64,000 bases of DNA from Streptomyces marinisediminis (GCF_026262575.1 NZ_JAPKFL010000031.1:1-64000); one strand, 5' to 3'; counted from the stretch's first letter, positions 41,628-50,619 are shown. Made by a program: numbers and translations. The notes: a model not told the origin generated them from the letters alone.

Positions 41628-42050
41628 GTGGCGATGGAGGCCGGCCCTCGCAGCAGCGACGACCAGACCGTGGACCCGGCGGGGGTCCTCGACCTTCCGG
41701 ACGACACCGGGAGCGCGGCCCCCGAGTCCTACGCGGAACTGCGTCCGCCGCGCCGCCTGCGCCTGTGGCAGCTCGCGCCGATCGTGGGCCTGGCCGTCTT
41801 CGGCTCCCTGATGTTCGCCTTCCCGCTGGCCTTCGAGTTCGGGGACGGTGGGGCGGTCGTCGCCATGCTGGGCCTGCTGATCACCGGGTGCGCGGCGGGC
41901 TGGGGGATGATGGCCGCCCGGCGCGTCGGCCACACCTGGCCGGGCCTGGGCTCCCACGGCCGCACCGACTGGCGCGTCATCGCGCTCTACGCCCTGGTCT
42001 GCGGGACGCTGATCGCCCTGGCCCTGTGGCGCGTGGCCCGCCTGCGCTGA
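41628..42050 (+). CDS. Small membrane protein with three predicted helices
   Basis: 140 aa from GTG 41628; ATG 41634 fits GGAGG 41619-41623 about equally well. An acidic N-terminus of about 45 residues precedes three hydrophobic segments (LWQLAPIVGLAVFGSLMFAFPLAF, AVVAMLGLLITGCAAGWGMMAA, WRVIALYALVCGTLIALALW). No enzymatic motif is seen. It is conserved between miaA and dapF in streptomycetes by my recollection. Its function is unknown. Confidence 0.75.
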   Translation: MAMEAGPRSSDDQTVDPAGVLDLPDDTGSAAPESYAELRPPRRLRLWQLAPIVGLAVFGSLMFAFPLAFEFGDGGAVVAMLGLLITGCAAGWGMMAARRVGHTWPGLGSHGRTDWRVIALYALVCGTLIALALWRVARLR

Positions 42051-42167
42051 GCCCCCGCACGCCACCCCGCGCGCACCCGTGCCGCACGCCCGCCGCCGTC
42101 CGCCCACCGCCGCCCGTGCCGCCGCCCACGGGGCCGGACGGGTGCGCGGCGCACCACAGCGGCGCAC

Positions 42168-42173
42168 TACAAT
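42168..42173 (+). promoter_or_regulatory. -10 element (TACAAT) of dapF, leaderless
   Basis: TACAAT, the best -10 in the window, ends exactly 6 nt before GTG 42180, so transcription should start on the start codon. Confidence 0.7.
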
Positions 42174-42179
42174 CGCAGG

Positions 42180-43061
42180 GTGAGTGCCCAGCCCGCCGCG
42201 CCGGTGCCCTTCCTCAAGGGCCACGGCACCGAGAACGACTTCGTCATCCTCCCCGACGCCGAAGGCCGGCTCGACCTGTCCGCGCGGACGGTGGCCCGGC
42301 TGTGCGACCGCCGGGCCGGGGTCGGCGCCGACGGCATCCTGCGCGTCGTCCGCTCCGCCGCGCACCCCGACGCGCGGGCGCTGGCGGCGCAGGCCGAGTG
42401 GTTCATGGACTACCGCAACGCCGACGGCGGCGTCGCGGAGATGTGCGGCAACGGCGTCCGGGTCTTCGCTCACTACCTGCACCGCGCGGGGCTGGTGCGG
42501 GACGGGGAGTTCGCCGTCGCCACCCGGGCGGGCCCGCGCCGGGTGCGGCTGGGCGACGACGGCCGGGTCACGGTCGGCATGGGGCGCGCGGTGCTGCCGC
42601 CGGAGCCGCGGGAGATCACCGTGGCCGTCGGCGAGCGCTCCTGGCCCGCCCGGAACGTCAACATGGGCAACCCGCACGCCGTGGTCTTCGTCGACGACCT
42701 GGCGGACGCCGGGCCGCTGCTCGACGCGCCGCTGGTCACGCCGGCCGGCGCCTACCCGGACGGCACCAACGTGGAGTTCGTGGTGGACCGGGGCCCCGGG
42801 CACGTCGCGCTGCGCGTGCACGAGCGCGGTTCGGGGGAGACACGCTCGTGCGGCACCGGCGCCTGCGCCGTCATGGTGGCCGCGGCCCGACGGGACGGCG
42901 CCGACCCGGTGGCGGACGGCCGCCCGGCCGCCTACACCGTTGACGTGCCGGGGGGCCGGCTGGAGATCACCGAGCACGCGGACGGCGAGATCGAGATGAC
43001 CGGCCCCGCGGTCATCGTCGCCGAGGGTCTCCTGGACTCCGCGTGGCTGGCGGCGGACTGA
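42180..43061 (+). CDS. dapF: Diaminopimelate epimerase
   Basis: 293 aa from GTG 42180. It interconverts LL- and meso-diaminopimelate for lysine and, in Streptomyces, LL-DAP peptidoglycan balance. The two catalytic cysteines are in EMCGNGVR (C89) and RSCGTGACA (C224). Other family motifs are KGHGTENDFV, ADGILRVV, YRNADGGVAEMCGNG, NMGNPHAV and GTNVEFV. The length is typical. It has its own leaderless-type promoter and is followed by rshA after 120 bp. Confidence 0.96.
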   Translation: MSAQPAAPVPFLKGHGTENDFVILPDAEGRLDLSARTVARLCDRRAGVGADGILRVVRSAAHPDARALAAQAEWFMDYRNADGGVAEMCGNGVRVFAHYLHRAGLVRDGEFAVATRAGPRRVRLGDDGRVTVGMGRAVLPPEPREITVAVGERSWPARNVNMGNPHAVVFVDDLADAGPLLDAPLVTPAGAYPDGTNVEFVVDRGPGHVALRVHERGSGETRSCGTGACAVMVAAARRDGADPVADGRPAAYTVDVPGGRLEITEHADGEIEMTGPAVIVAEGLLDSAWLAAD

Positions 43062-43136
43062 CCGCAGCCCGTCCCCCGATGGGGTGATCCCACCCGCCCT
43101 CGCTCCCACCCGGTCGGCGGCGCCCCAAGCTGCCGG

Positions 43137-43142
43137 TAGCAT
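43137..43142 (+). promoter_or_regulatory. -10 element (TAGCAT) of rshA
   Basis: TAGCAT lies 38 bp before ATG 43181. The leader carries GAGGGGG (43169-43175) as ribosome site, so this gene is conventionally led. Confidence 0.5.
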
Positions 43143-43180
43143 CGGGCAACTGACGGTGCGACACGTTCGAGGGGGCTGTC

Positions 43181-45268
43181 ATGAGCGCGGTGCGGAGCCT
43201 TCGGAAGCTGAGCCGGGCCGCCGTGACGGGCTCCGCCTCGCGCGGTGGCCTGCCGGACGCGCTGGAGCACGTCGCGCAGGCGCACCGCGCCCACCACCCG
43301 GGCGCCTCGCTGGAACCGCTGTGCCGCGCCTACGCGGTCGCCGAGGCCTCGCACCGCGGGCAGACGCGCAAGAGCGGCGAGCCCTACATCACGCACCCGC
43401 TCGCCGTCACCCTCATCCTCGCCCAGCTCGGCGCGGAGACGACGACGCTGACCGCCTCGCTCCTCCACGACACCGTCGAGGACACCGACGTGACGCTGGA
43501 GCAGGTGCGCGAGGAGTTCGGCGCGGAGGTGGCCTACCTCGTCGACGGCGTCACCAAGCTGGAGAAGGTCGACTACGGCGCCGCCGCCGAGCCCGAGACG
43601 TTCCGCAAGATGCTGGTCGCCACCGGCTCCGACGTGCGCGTGATGACGGTCAAGCTCGCCGACCGGCTGCACAACATGCGCACGCTGGGCGTGATGCGGC
43701 CGGAGAAGCAGGCCCGCACCGCCCGCGTCACCCGGGACGTGCTCATCCCGCTCGCCGAACGCCTCGGCGTCCAGGCGCTGAAGACGGAGCTGGAGGACCT
43801 GGCGTTCGCGATCCTGCACCCCCAGGAGTACGAGCGCACCCAGGAGCTCGTACGCCGGCACGCCGCCGGGCCCGACCCGCTGCGCGAGGTGGCCGACGCG
43901 GTGCGCGCCGTGCTGCGGGACGCACCGGTCAACGCCCGGGTGGAGATCCGGCCGCGGCACGCCCTGTCCGTGCACCGGGTGGCGAAGAAGCGCGGGCCGC
44001 TGGGCGGCTGCGACTTCGGGCGGCTGCTCATCCTGGTCGGTGACGACGCCGACTGCTACGCGGTGCTGGGCGAGCTGCACACCTGCTTCACCCCGGTCGT
44101 CACGGAGTTCAAGGACTTCATCGCGGTACCGAAGTTCAACCTCTACCAGTCCCTGCACACCGCCATCGCGGACGCCGAGGGGCGGGTGGCCGAAGTGCTC
44201 ATCCGCACGCACCGCATGCACCGCGTCGCCGAGGCCGGGGTGGTGGCCCTCGGCGACCCGCACCGGCAGCCGGGGGACGGGACGGAGGCCGCCGACGCCA
44301 CCGACGGCGAGCGGGCCGACCCCACCCGCCCCGGCTGGCTCTCGCGCCTGCTGGAGTGGCAGAACGACGCCCCCGACCCGGACACCTTCTGGGCGCACCT
44401 GCGCGACGATCTCGCCCAGGACCGGGAGATCACCGTCTTCTGCGCGGACCCCGGCTCGGTCACCGAGGCCGGAGTGCTGCACCTGCCCGCCGGTGCCACC
44501 TGCGTGGACGCCGCCTACGCCTGCCACGGCGCGCGGGCCCACGCCTGCATCGGCGCGCGCGTGGACGGACGGCTCACCACGTTGGGCACGGTGCTGCGCG
44601 ACGGGGACGCCGTGCAGCTCCTGCTCGCCCCCGAAGGCGCCGCCTCGGGCCCCTCGCCGGAGTGGCTGGAGCACGCGCGGACGCCCGCCGCCCGGATCGC
44701 CATCCGCCGCTGGCTGGACGCGCACCCGGAAGGCAGCGGACCGCCGCAGGAGCCCGCCGCGGGCTCCGCCGACGACGAGCGGCTCACGGCGCCGCCGACC
44801 GCCCCGCGCCCCGGCGACAGCACCGCCGTGGCCGTGGGCCTGCCGCAGAGCCCCGTGCGCCTGGCCCGCTGCTGCACGCCGGTGCCCCCGGACCGGGTCA
44901 CCGGCTTCGCGGTGCGCGGCGGCGCCGTCACGGTGCACCGCGAGGGCTGCGCCGCCGTCCAGCGCATGACGCGGGCCGGCCGCACCGCACTGCCGGTGCG
45001 CTGGCGGCCGGAGGCGGGCGGCTGCCGGGTGACGCTGCTGGCCGAGGCGTTCGGCAGGCCGCACCTGCTGGCCGACCTCACCGAGACCATCGCGGTGCAG
45101 GGGGCCGCCGTCATCGCGGCCGACGTGGCGCCGCCGCGCGAGCAGCGGGTGCGGCACACCTACACGCTGCGCCTGCCCGACGCGACCGCGCTGCCCGCCC
45201 TGATGCGCGCCATGCGCGAGGTGCCCGGGGTCTACGACGTCGTGCGCGCCACCCGCTCGGCGCTGTGA
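43181..45268 (+). CDS. rshA: RelA/SpoT homologue RshA ((p)ppGpp hydrolase/synthetase type)
   Basis: 695 aa from ATG 43181. The HD hydrolase domain is well kept (HRGQTRKSGEPYITHPLAV, LLHDTVEDTDVTLE, MTVKLADRLHNMRTL). The synthetase domain is diverged: RPRHALSVHR stands where active enzymes have RPKSxYSIxRK, the DLxGxR segment reads CDFGRLLILV, but NLYQSLHTAI and EVLIRT are present. A TGS domain (EITVFCADPGSV, PAGATCVDAAYACH) and a C-terminal ACT-like domain (CRVTLLAEAFGRPHLLADLTETI) follow. S. coelicolor carries a second RSH protein, RshA, besides RelA. This shorter protein beside dapF corresponds to it. I infer that hydrolysis dominates. Confidence 0.85.
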   Translation: MSAVRSLRKLSRAAVTGSASRGGLPDALEHVAQAHRAHHPGASLEPLCRAYAVAEASHRGQTRKSGEPYITHPLAVTLILAQLGAETTTLTASLLHDTVEDTDVTLEQVREEFGAEVAYLVDGVTKLEKVDYGAAAEPETFRKMLVATGSDVRVMTVKLADRLHNMRTLGVMRPEKQARTARVTRDVLIPLAERLGVQALKTELEDLAFAILHPQEYERTQELVRRHAAGPDPLREVADAVRAVLRDAPVNARVEIRPRHALSVHRVAKKRGPLGGCDFGRLLILVGDDADCYAVLGELHTCFTPVVTEFKDFIAVPKFNLYQSLHTAIADAEGRVAEVLIRTHRMHRVAEAGVVALGDPHRQPGDGTEAADATDGERADPTRPGWLSRLLEWQNDAPDPDTFWAHLRDDLAQDREITVFCADPGSVTEAGVLHLPAGATCVDAAYACHGARAHACIGARVDGRLTTLGTVLRDGDAVQLLLAPEGAASGPSPEWLEHARTPAARIAIRRWLDAHPEGSGPPQEPAAGSADDERLTAPPTAPRPGDSTAVAVGLPQSPVRLARCCTPVPPDRVTGFAVRGGAVTVHREGCAAVQRMTRAGRTALPVRWRPEAGGCRVTLLAEAFGRPHLLADLTETIAVQGAAVIAADVAPPREQRVRHTYTLRLPDATALPALMRAMREVPGVYDVVRATRSAL

Positions 45269-45286
45269 GACCCCCGATCGGCGGGC

Positions 45287-45309
45287 GCGCCTGACGCGCC
45301 GTCAGGCGC
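45287..45309 (+). terminator. Hairpin terminator after rshA
   Basis: GCGCCTGACG (45287-45296) pairs perfectly with CGTCAGGCGC (45300-45309) around a 3-nt loop, 18 bp after the stop. Confidence 0.8.
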
Positions 45310-45338
45310 CGCGGGTGCCGTGCTGGTAGCGGTGGACC

Positions 45339-46919
45339 ATGACCCGCGCCGCCGCCCGCTCCACCGCACCCGCCGCCCGTTCCGCCACCCGCCGCGCCCC
45401 CAGAGCCGTCCGCCGCGCTCTCGCCGGCTGCGTCTCCGGTCGCCGCGCCGTCGTCCGCCGCGCAGCCGGTCGCCGCGCCGCCGTCCGCCGCGCCCGCGTG
45501 GCCGCCGTCGCGGCGGGTTCCTGCCTGGCCCTCGTCGCCGCCGGCGGGCCGCCGCAGCCGCTGGGTGTGGGCGACCGGCTCTTCCCCACCCTGGGGAACC
45601 CCGGGTACGACGTGCTGCACTACGACATCGCCCTGACCTACGGCGGCGACAACACCGCGCCGCTGGAGGCCAGGACGCGCATCGAGGCGGAGGTGACCGA
45701 CGAGCGCCTGGAGACGGTCAACCTCGACTTCGCGGGCGGCACCGTCCACTCGGTCCGCGTGGGCGGCGCCGCGGCGCCGTGGACGGCGGCCGGGGAGGAC
45801 CTCGTGCTCACCCCGGCGCGCCCGCTCACCCGGGGGGACGCCCTGCGCGTCGACGTCCGGCACACCAGCCCCACCGGCGGCTCCGTGCCCACCGGGTGGG
45901 TCCGCACCCGGGACGGCGGGCTGGCCATGGCGAACCAGGCGGACGCCGCGCACCGCGTCTTCCCCGGCAACGACCACCCCTCCGACAAGGCGCGCTTCAC
46001 CTTCCGCGTCACCGCGCCCGAGCGGTTCACCGTCGTCGCCAGCGGGCGCGCCGTCTCGCACCGGGCGCGCGACGGCGAGGCCACCTGGACCTACGCCACC
46101 GCGCGTCCCCTGGCCACCGAGCTGGCCCAGGTCGCCGTCGTCCCGGCCACCGTGCTGCGCCGCCAGGGGCCCGGCGGCGTCCCGCTGCGCGACGTCGTGC
46201 CGACCCGGCACCGCGCCGCGCTGGAGCCGTGGCTGGAGAAGACCCCCGGGCACCTGGAGTGGCTGACACGCCGGGTGGGCCCCTACCCGTTCGAGACCTA
46301 CGGGGTGCTGGTCGCCGACGCCGACCTCGGCTTCGCCCTGGAGACGCAGACCCTCTCCCTGTTCTCGCTGGACTTCTTCACCGGGGGCGGCTACACCGAC
46401 TGGCACCGGGAGGCGGTGATGGTGCACGAGCTGGCCCACCACTGGTTCGGCAACAGCGTCAGCCCGCACCGGTGGAGCGACCTGTGGCTGAGCGAGGGGC
46501 ACGCCACCTGGTACGAGTGGTCGTACGCCGCCGAGCACGGCGGGCCGCCGCTGGCCGAGCGCGTCGAGCGGGCGTACGCGTTCTCCGACCGCTGGCGCGA
46601 GGCCTACGGGCCGCCCGCCCGGCTCACCCCGCCGGCGTCGGACGGGGCGGACAGGCTCGACATCTTTCAGCCGATCGTGTACGACGGGGCCGCCGTCGTC
46701 CTGTACGCGCTGCGGCAGCACATCGGACCGGAGGCGTTCGACCGGCTCCAGCGCGCCTGGGTGGACCGGTACGAACACGGCGTGGCCGGCACCGCCGACT
46801 TCGTCGCCCTGGCCGGTGAGGTCGCGGGCCGGGACCTGACGGGCTTCCTGCACGACTGGCTCCACGGCGAGCGCACCCCGGCCATGCCCGGCCACCCGGA
46901 GTGGTCGGCCCTCCGCTGA
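45339..46919 (+). CDS. M1-family metallopeptidase (aminopeptidase-like, secreted)
   Basis: 526 aa from ATG 45339. The gluzincin motif is VMVHELAHHWFGNSVSPHRWSDLWLSEGHATW (zinc ligands in HELAH near 363-367 and Glu 19 residues on). The N-terminal M1 beta domain (LHYDIALTYGG, NLDFAGGTVHSVRVGG, DHPSDKARFTFRVTAP) precedes it. The GAMEN exopeptidase motif is not obvious; LETQTLSLFS lies where it would be, as in bacterial secreted M1 relatives. The first 60 residues are almost only Arg, Ala, Val and Pro with repeated VRRA units, leading into a hydrophobic stretch (VAAVAAGSCLALVAAGG) that looks like the true signal peptide. A start further in is possible. Confidence 0.85.
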   Translation: MTRAAARSTAPAARSATRRAPRAVRRALAGCVSGRRAVVRRAAGRRAAVRRARVAAVAAGSCLALVAAGGPPQPLGVGDRLFPTLGNPGYDVLHYDIALTYGGDNTAPLEARTRIEAEVTDERLETVNLDFAGGTVHSVRVGGAAAPWTAAGEDLVLTPARPLTRGDALRVDVRHTSPTGGSVPTGWVRTRDGGLAMANQADAAHRVFPGNDHPSDKARFTFRVTAPERFTVVASGRAVSHRARDGEATWTYATARPLATELAQVAVVPATVLRRQGPGGVPLRDVVPTRHRAALEPWLEKTPGHLEWLTRRVGPYPFETYGVLVADADLGFALETQTLSLFSLDFFTGGGYTDWHREAVMVHELAHHWFGNSVSPHRWSDLWLSEGHATWYEWSYAAEHGGPPLAERVERAYAFSDRWREAYGPPARLTPPASDGADRLDIFQPIVYDGAAVVLYALRQHIGPEAFDRLQRAWVDRYEHGVAGTADFVALAGEVAGRDLTGFLHDWLHGERTPAMPGHPEWSALR

Positions 46920-47077
46920 GGCGCCCGCGGTGCCCGCCGTCGCGGCGCGCCGTTAACGGGGTGACGGCGCGGCCCGGACGTGCCACCATCGTGTGACGGA
47001 CCACCGCGTCTCGCGTCCGGCCGGCCCCGGCGGCCCGCGGCCCGGGAATGAACCCCGCGCGCCGGGCGTTGGACGGA

Positions 47078-47114
47078 CCAAGGGTTCCCGGGCCCCTGCC
47101 AAGGGTTCCCGGGC
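47078..47114. repeat. 16-bp direct repeat with 21-bp period in the hflX upstream region
   Basis: CCAAGGGTTCCCGGGC occurs at 47078-47093 and 47099-47114 without a mismatch. Each unit contains an internal dyad (GGGTTCCC). The 21-bp period equals two helical turns. It lies 31-67 bp before the hflX start, in the mRNA leader or at the promoter. Confidence 0.7.
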
Positions 47115-47144
47115 TCCTCCCTCTCCATCGACGTAAGGACAGCA

Positions 47145-48629
47145 TTGACCTTCTCTTCTTCTCTTCCGCACCTCGGCCAGCGCACCGAACCGGCTACGCG
47201 TCGCGCCGACGCCTTGATGGAGGAGGACGTCGCGTGGAGTGAGGACGTCGACGCCGCGCGCGACGGCGACCAGCTCGACCGGTCCGAGCGCGCCGCACTG
47301 CGCCGCGTCGCGGGCCTGTCGACGGAACTGCAGGACGTCACCGAGGTCGAGTACCGCCAGCTCCGCCTGGAGCGGGTCGTGCTCGTCGGCGTGTGGACGT
47401 CCGGTACCGCGCGGGACGCGGAGAACTCGCTCGCCGAGCTCGCCGCCCTCGCCGAGACGGCCGGCGCGCACGTGCTCGACGGCGTGATCCAGCGCCGCGA
47501 CAAGCCCGACCCGGCCACCTACATCGGCTCCGGCAAGGCCGAGGAGCTGCAGGGCATCGTCCTGGAGACCGGCGCCGACACCGTCATCTGCGACGGCGAG
47601 CTGAGCCCCGGCCAGCTCATCCACCTGGAGGACGTCGTCAAGGTGAAGGTGGTGGACCGCACCGCGCTGATCCTCGACATCTTCGCCCAGCACGCCAAGT
47701 CCCGGGAGGGCAAGGCGCAGGTCTCGCTGGCCCAGATGCAGTACATGCTGCCGCGGCTGCGCGGCTGGGGCCAGTCCCTGTCCCGGCAGATGGGCGGTGG
47801 CGGATCCGGTTCCTCCGGTGGCGGCATGGCCACGCGCGGCCCGGGCGAGACCAAGATCGAGACGGACCGCCGGCGCATCCGCGAGAAGATGGCCAAGCTG
47901 CGCCGCGAGATCGCCGAGATGAAGACCGGCCGGGACGTCAAGCGGCAGGAGCGCCGCCGCAACCAGGTGCCGTCGGTGGCCATCGCGGGCTACACCAACG
48001 CGGGCAAGTCCTCGCTGCTCAACCGGCTCACGGGCGCCGGGGTGCTGGTCGAGAACGCCCTGTTCGCCACGCTGGACCCGACGGTCCGCCGGGCGGAGAC
48101 GCCCAGCGGCCGGCAGTACACGCTGGCGGACACGGTCGGTTTCGTGCGGCACCTGCCGCACCATCTGGTCGAGGCGTTCCGCTCCACGATGGAGGAGGTC
48201 GGCGACTCCGACCTGATCCTGCACGTGGTCGACGGCTCCCACCCGGTGCCCGAGGAGCAGCTCGCCGCCGTGCGGGAGGTCCTGCGCGACGTGGGCGCGG
48301 TGGACGTGCCCGAGGTCGTGGTGATCAACAAGGCGGACATCGCCGACCCGGACGTCCTCGCGCGGCTGCTGCGCGCCGAGCCGCACGCCCTGGCCGTCTC
48401 CGCCCACTCCGGCGCGGGCGTCGAGGAGCTGCTCGCCCTGATCGACGCGGAGCTGCCCCGCCCGGCGGTCGAGGTGCGGGCGCTGCTGCCCTACACCGAG
48501 GGCGCGCTGGTCTCGCGCGTGCACTCCGAGGGGGAACTGCTCTGCGAGGAGCACACCGAGACGGGCACCCGGGTCACCGCGCGCGTCCACGAGGAGCTGG
48601 CCGCCGCGCTGTCGCCGTACACCGCCTGA
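47145..48629 (+). CDS. hflX: Ribosome-associated GTPase HflX
   Basis: 494 aa from TTG 47145, supported by AAGGA 47135-47139. The N-terminal HflX domain has VVLVGVWTSG, ADTVICDGELSPGQ and ILDIFAQHAKSREGKAQVSLAQMQYMLPRL. A glycine-rich link (GGGGSGSSGGGMATRGPGETKIETDRRRIREK) leads to the G domain: G1 GYTNAGKSSL, G3 DTVGFVRHLPHHLVEAF, G4 NKAD and G5 SAHSG. HflX splits stalled 70S/100S ribosomes under heat or antibiotic stress. It is a single gene with its own upstream repeat and a downstream hairpin. Confidence 0.95.
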   Translation: MTFSSSLPHLGQRTEPATRRADALMEEDVAWSEDVDAARDGDQLDRSERAALRRVAGLSTELQDVTEVEYRQLRLERVVLVGVWTSGTARDAENSLAELAALAETAGAHVLDGVIQRRDKPDPATYIGSGKAEELQGIVLETGADTVICDGELSPGQLIHLEDVVKVKVVDRTALILDIFAQHAKSREGKAQVSLAQMQYMLPRLRGWGQSLSRQMGGGGSGSSGGGMATRGPGETKIETDRRRIREKMAKLRREIAEMKTGRDVKRQERRRNQVPSVAIAGYTNAGKSSLLNRLTGAGVLVENALFATLDPTVRRAETPSGRQYTLADTVGFVRHLPHHLVEAFRSTMEEVGDSDLILHVVDGSHPVPEEQLAAVREVLRDVGAVDVPEVVVINKADIADPDVLARLLRAEPHALAVSAHSGAGVEELLALIDAELPRPAVEVRALLPYTEGALVSRVHSEGELLCEEHTETGTRVTARVHEELAAALSPYTA

Positions 48630-48642
48630 CCGCGCCGTCCGG

Positions 48643-48702
48643 CGTCCCGCCCCCGTCCGCCACCGTGCGGGCGGGGGCGGTGCCGTGTGCGGGGGCGGGA
48701 CG
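48643..48702 (+). terminator. Hairpin terminator after hflX
   Basis: The perfect 13-bp arms CGTCCCGCCCCCG (48643-48655) and 48690-48702 enclose a 34-nt GC-rich segment that can itself fold. The remainder of 48703-48951 shows no gene. Confidence 0.7.
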
Positions 48703-48951
48703 GACGGGGCCGCCGCGGGGCCCGGCGGCACGCCCGGGCAGCGCGTCGCGGTCGGACGGCGCCGTGCGTTCCCGGCCGGAGGGGGTACCCGGGACGAGGA
48801 GGCGGCGCGGGCCCTCGCGCGTGCCTGAGGCGAGCGCCGCGTCCGGCCGGAACCGCAGACCCGTGCGGCGCCCCGAGGGGGCACTCTGGAGGCAGTGACC
48901 GGAGCGGCCCCCGCCCGTCCGGGCCCCGAGCACAGCGATCGGAGCGTGACC

Positions 48952-49638
48952 ATGACGAAGCAGACGGCCTCGCAGGACACCGACCCGCGACGGGGCCGGG
49001 CCCGCGGCGACATCGGGCGGCGTATCGCCCGGCGGCGGGAGGAGCTCGGGCTCAGCCGCGAGGAGACGGCGCACCGGGCCGGAACCGCACCGGGCTATTT
49101 GGAGTACCTGGAGGAGCGGCCCAGCGCGGCCCCGGGCAGCGGCGTCCTGCTGCGCATAGCCAACGCGCTGGAGACCACGGTGTCCGCGCTGCACGGCGGG
49201 GAGACCGACCTGCCGCCGGGAACCGGCCGCGCGTCGGCACACGCGCGGATGCGGGAGCTGAGCGACGAGGAGTGCCGGGAGCTGCTGTCCACCCACGGGG
49301 TCGGCAGGCTGCTGACGGCCACCCCCGACGGCCCGGCCATCACCCCGGTGAACTACAGCGTCGTCGACGACGCGATCGTGTTCCGCACCGCGCTCGGCAC
49401 CGGCCCGGCCGACGTCGTCAACCAGGACACCGCCTTCGAGGTCGACCGGATCGACGACGCGCTGAGCCAGGGCTGGAGCGTGCTCGTGCGCGGCGTCGCC
49501 CGTGAGGTGACCGACGCGGAGCAGGTGCGCCGCCTGGAGGAGACCGCCTACAGCCGTCCGTGGCCGCAGGGCCGGCGGGACGTGTGGGTGTGCCTCGTGC
49601 CGCGCCTGCTCACCGGCCGCCGCATCGACACGCCCTGA
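48952..49638 (+). CDS. HTH / pyridoxamine-5'-phosphate-oxidase-like (FMN-binding) fusion protein
   Basis: 228 aa from ATG 48952 behind GGAG (48941-48944). Residues 18-80 form a Cro/C1-type HTH (IGRRIARRREELGLSREETAHRAGTAPGYLEYLEE). Residues about 105-225 form a split-barrel flavin-binding fold of the Pyridox_ox_2 kind (CRELLSTHGVGRLLTATPDGPAITPVNYSVVDDAIVFRTALGTG, then WSVLVRGVAREVTD, then YSRPWPQGRRDVWVCLVPRLLTGRRI). This fusion recurs in actinobacteria and is probably a flavin- or redox-responsive regulator. Targets are unknown. The next gene is convergent. Confidence 0.82.
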   Translation: MTKQTASQDTDPRRGRARGDIGRRIARRREELGLSREETAHRAGTAPGYLEYLEERPSAAPGSGVLLRIANALETTVSALHGGETDLPPGTGRASAHARMRELSDEECRELLSTHGVGRLLTATPDGPAITPVNYSVVDDAIVFRTALGTGPADVVNQDTAFEVDRIDDALSQGWSVLVRGVAREVTDAEQVRRLEETAYSRPWPQGRRDVWVCLVPRLLTGRRIDTP

Positions 49639-49836
49639 CGCGCCCCCGCCGGGACGGCCGGAAGACCGGGGCGGCCCGGGCGGTTCGTCCGCGGAAGGCT
49701 CCCGGGCGCCCACCGTGCCCGCCGCTGGCCGCCTGCGCGCCGGATCGGGAACGGGCGCACGCCGCGGGTCCCGGAGGGCGGGCGCGGTGTGCCGAGGCGC
49801 GGCCCGCCGTGTGGCAGGGCCGCCGTCCGCGCCGGG

Positions 49837-50556
49837 TCAGCGCTGTGGCGCGCGGGCGACGTAGACGGTGTTGGCCGAGGTGCCCCCGTGCAGCGGGTTG
49901 TCGAACGTGACGACGTGGCTCTCCGGCTCCGCGAACACCTTCGCGAGCCGCTGCTCGAAGTCCGCGCTCGGCGGATCGTCCGACCACAGGGCGAAGACGC
50001 CGCCCGGCCGCAGGCGAGCCGCCAGCGTGCGCAGCCCCGCGGGCTCGTAGAAGGGGGCGTGGCCGGGGTCGAGCACGTGGTCCGGGGTGTGGTCGATGTC
50101 CAGCAGGACGGCGTCGAAGAGGCGGCCCGGCTGGTCGGGGTCGAACCCGGCCTCGCCCGTCATGGCGAAGAAGTCGCCGTGCACCAGGCGGCAGCGGGGA
50201 TCCGACGCGAGCTCCGCACCGAGCGGCACCAACCCCCGCCGGTGCCACTCGATCACCTCGCCCAGCGCCTCGACCACCAGCAGCGAGCGCACCCGGGCGT
50301 CGCGCAGTGCCGTCCGGGCGGTGTAGCCCAGGCCCAGGCCGCCGACCACCACGTCCAGTCCGTCTCCGGGCGCCCTCTCCAGCCCGAGCCGCGCCAGGGC
50401 CTCCTCACCGGCCGTGAACAGGCTCGACATCAGGAACTCGGCACCGAGCTTGACCTCGTAGACCTCCGCACCCGAGGCCGGCTCGCGCCGTCGCCGCAGG
50501 CTGATCTCGCCCTTGGGCGTGGACCGCCAGTCGAGCTCCTGGAACCGTGCGCTCAC
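49837..50556 (-). CDS. Spermidine-synthase-like protein
   Basis: 239 aa from GTG 50556 behind GGGAGAGG. A Rossmann methyltransferase-like fold of the SpeE superfamily: GEISLRRRREPASGAEVYEVKLG, DGLDVVVGGLGLGYTARTAL (the nucleotide-binding glycine motif), SLLVVEALGEVIEWHRR, RLVHGDFFAMT, and DAVLLDIDHTPDHVLDP, where SpeE has its catalytic Asp. Length is shorter than true SpeE of about 280 aa, so the substrate is uncertain. In-frame ATG codons exist further upstream inside an 8-bp tandem repeat (50580-50619), and translation from them would add a repetitive N-terminus. Confidence 0.8.
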   Translation of the reverse strand: MSARFQELDWRSTPKGEISLRRRREPASGAEVYEVKLGAEFLMSSLFTAGEEALARLGLERAPGDGLDVVVGGLGLGYTARTALRDARVRSLLVVEALGEVIEWHRRGLVPLGAELASDPRCRLVHGDFFAMTGEAGFDPDQPGRLFDAVLLDIDHTPDHVLDPGHAPFYEPAGLRTLAARLRPGGVFALWSDDPPSADFEQRLAKVFAEPESHVVTFDNPLHGGTSANTVYVARAPQR

Positions 50557-50579
50557 GCCTCTCCCGCCTTCTCCTCGGC

Positions 50580-50619
50580 CATCGGGCCATCGGGCCATCG
50601 GGCCATCGGGCCATCGGGC
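50580..50619. repeat. 8-bp tandem repeat (CATCGGGC) x5 just upstream of the SpeE-like gene
   Basis: Five perfect head-to-tail copies of CATCGGGC span 50580-50619, followed by a degenerate sixth (CATCCGGA). They begin 24 bp upstream of the minus-strand GTG 50556. Since 8 is not a multiple of 3, copy-number change shifts upstream frames. Confidence 0.9.

Noticed and set aside
50580..50619. CRISPR-like array
   Set aside because: The units are 8 bp with no spacers. It is a simple tandem repeat, and no cas genes are present.
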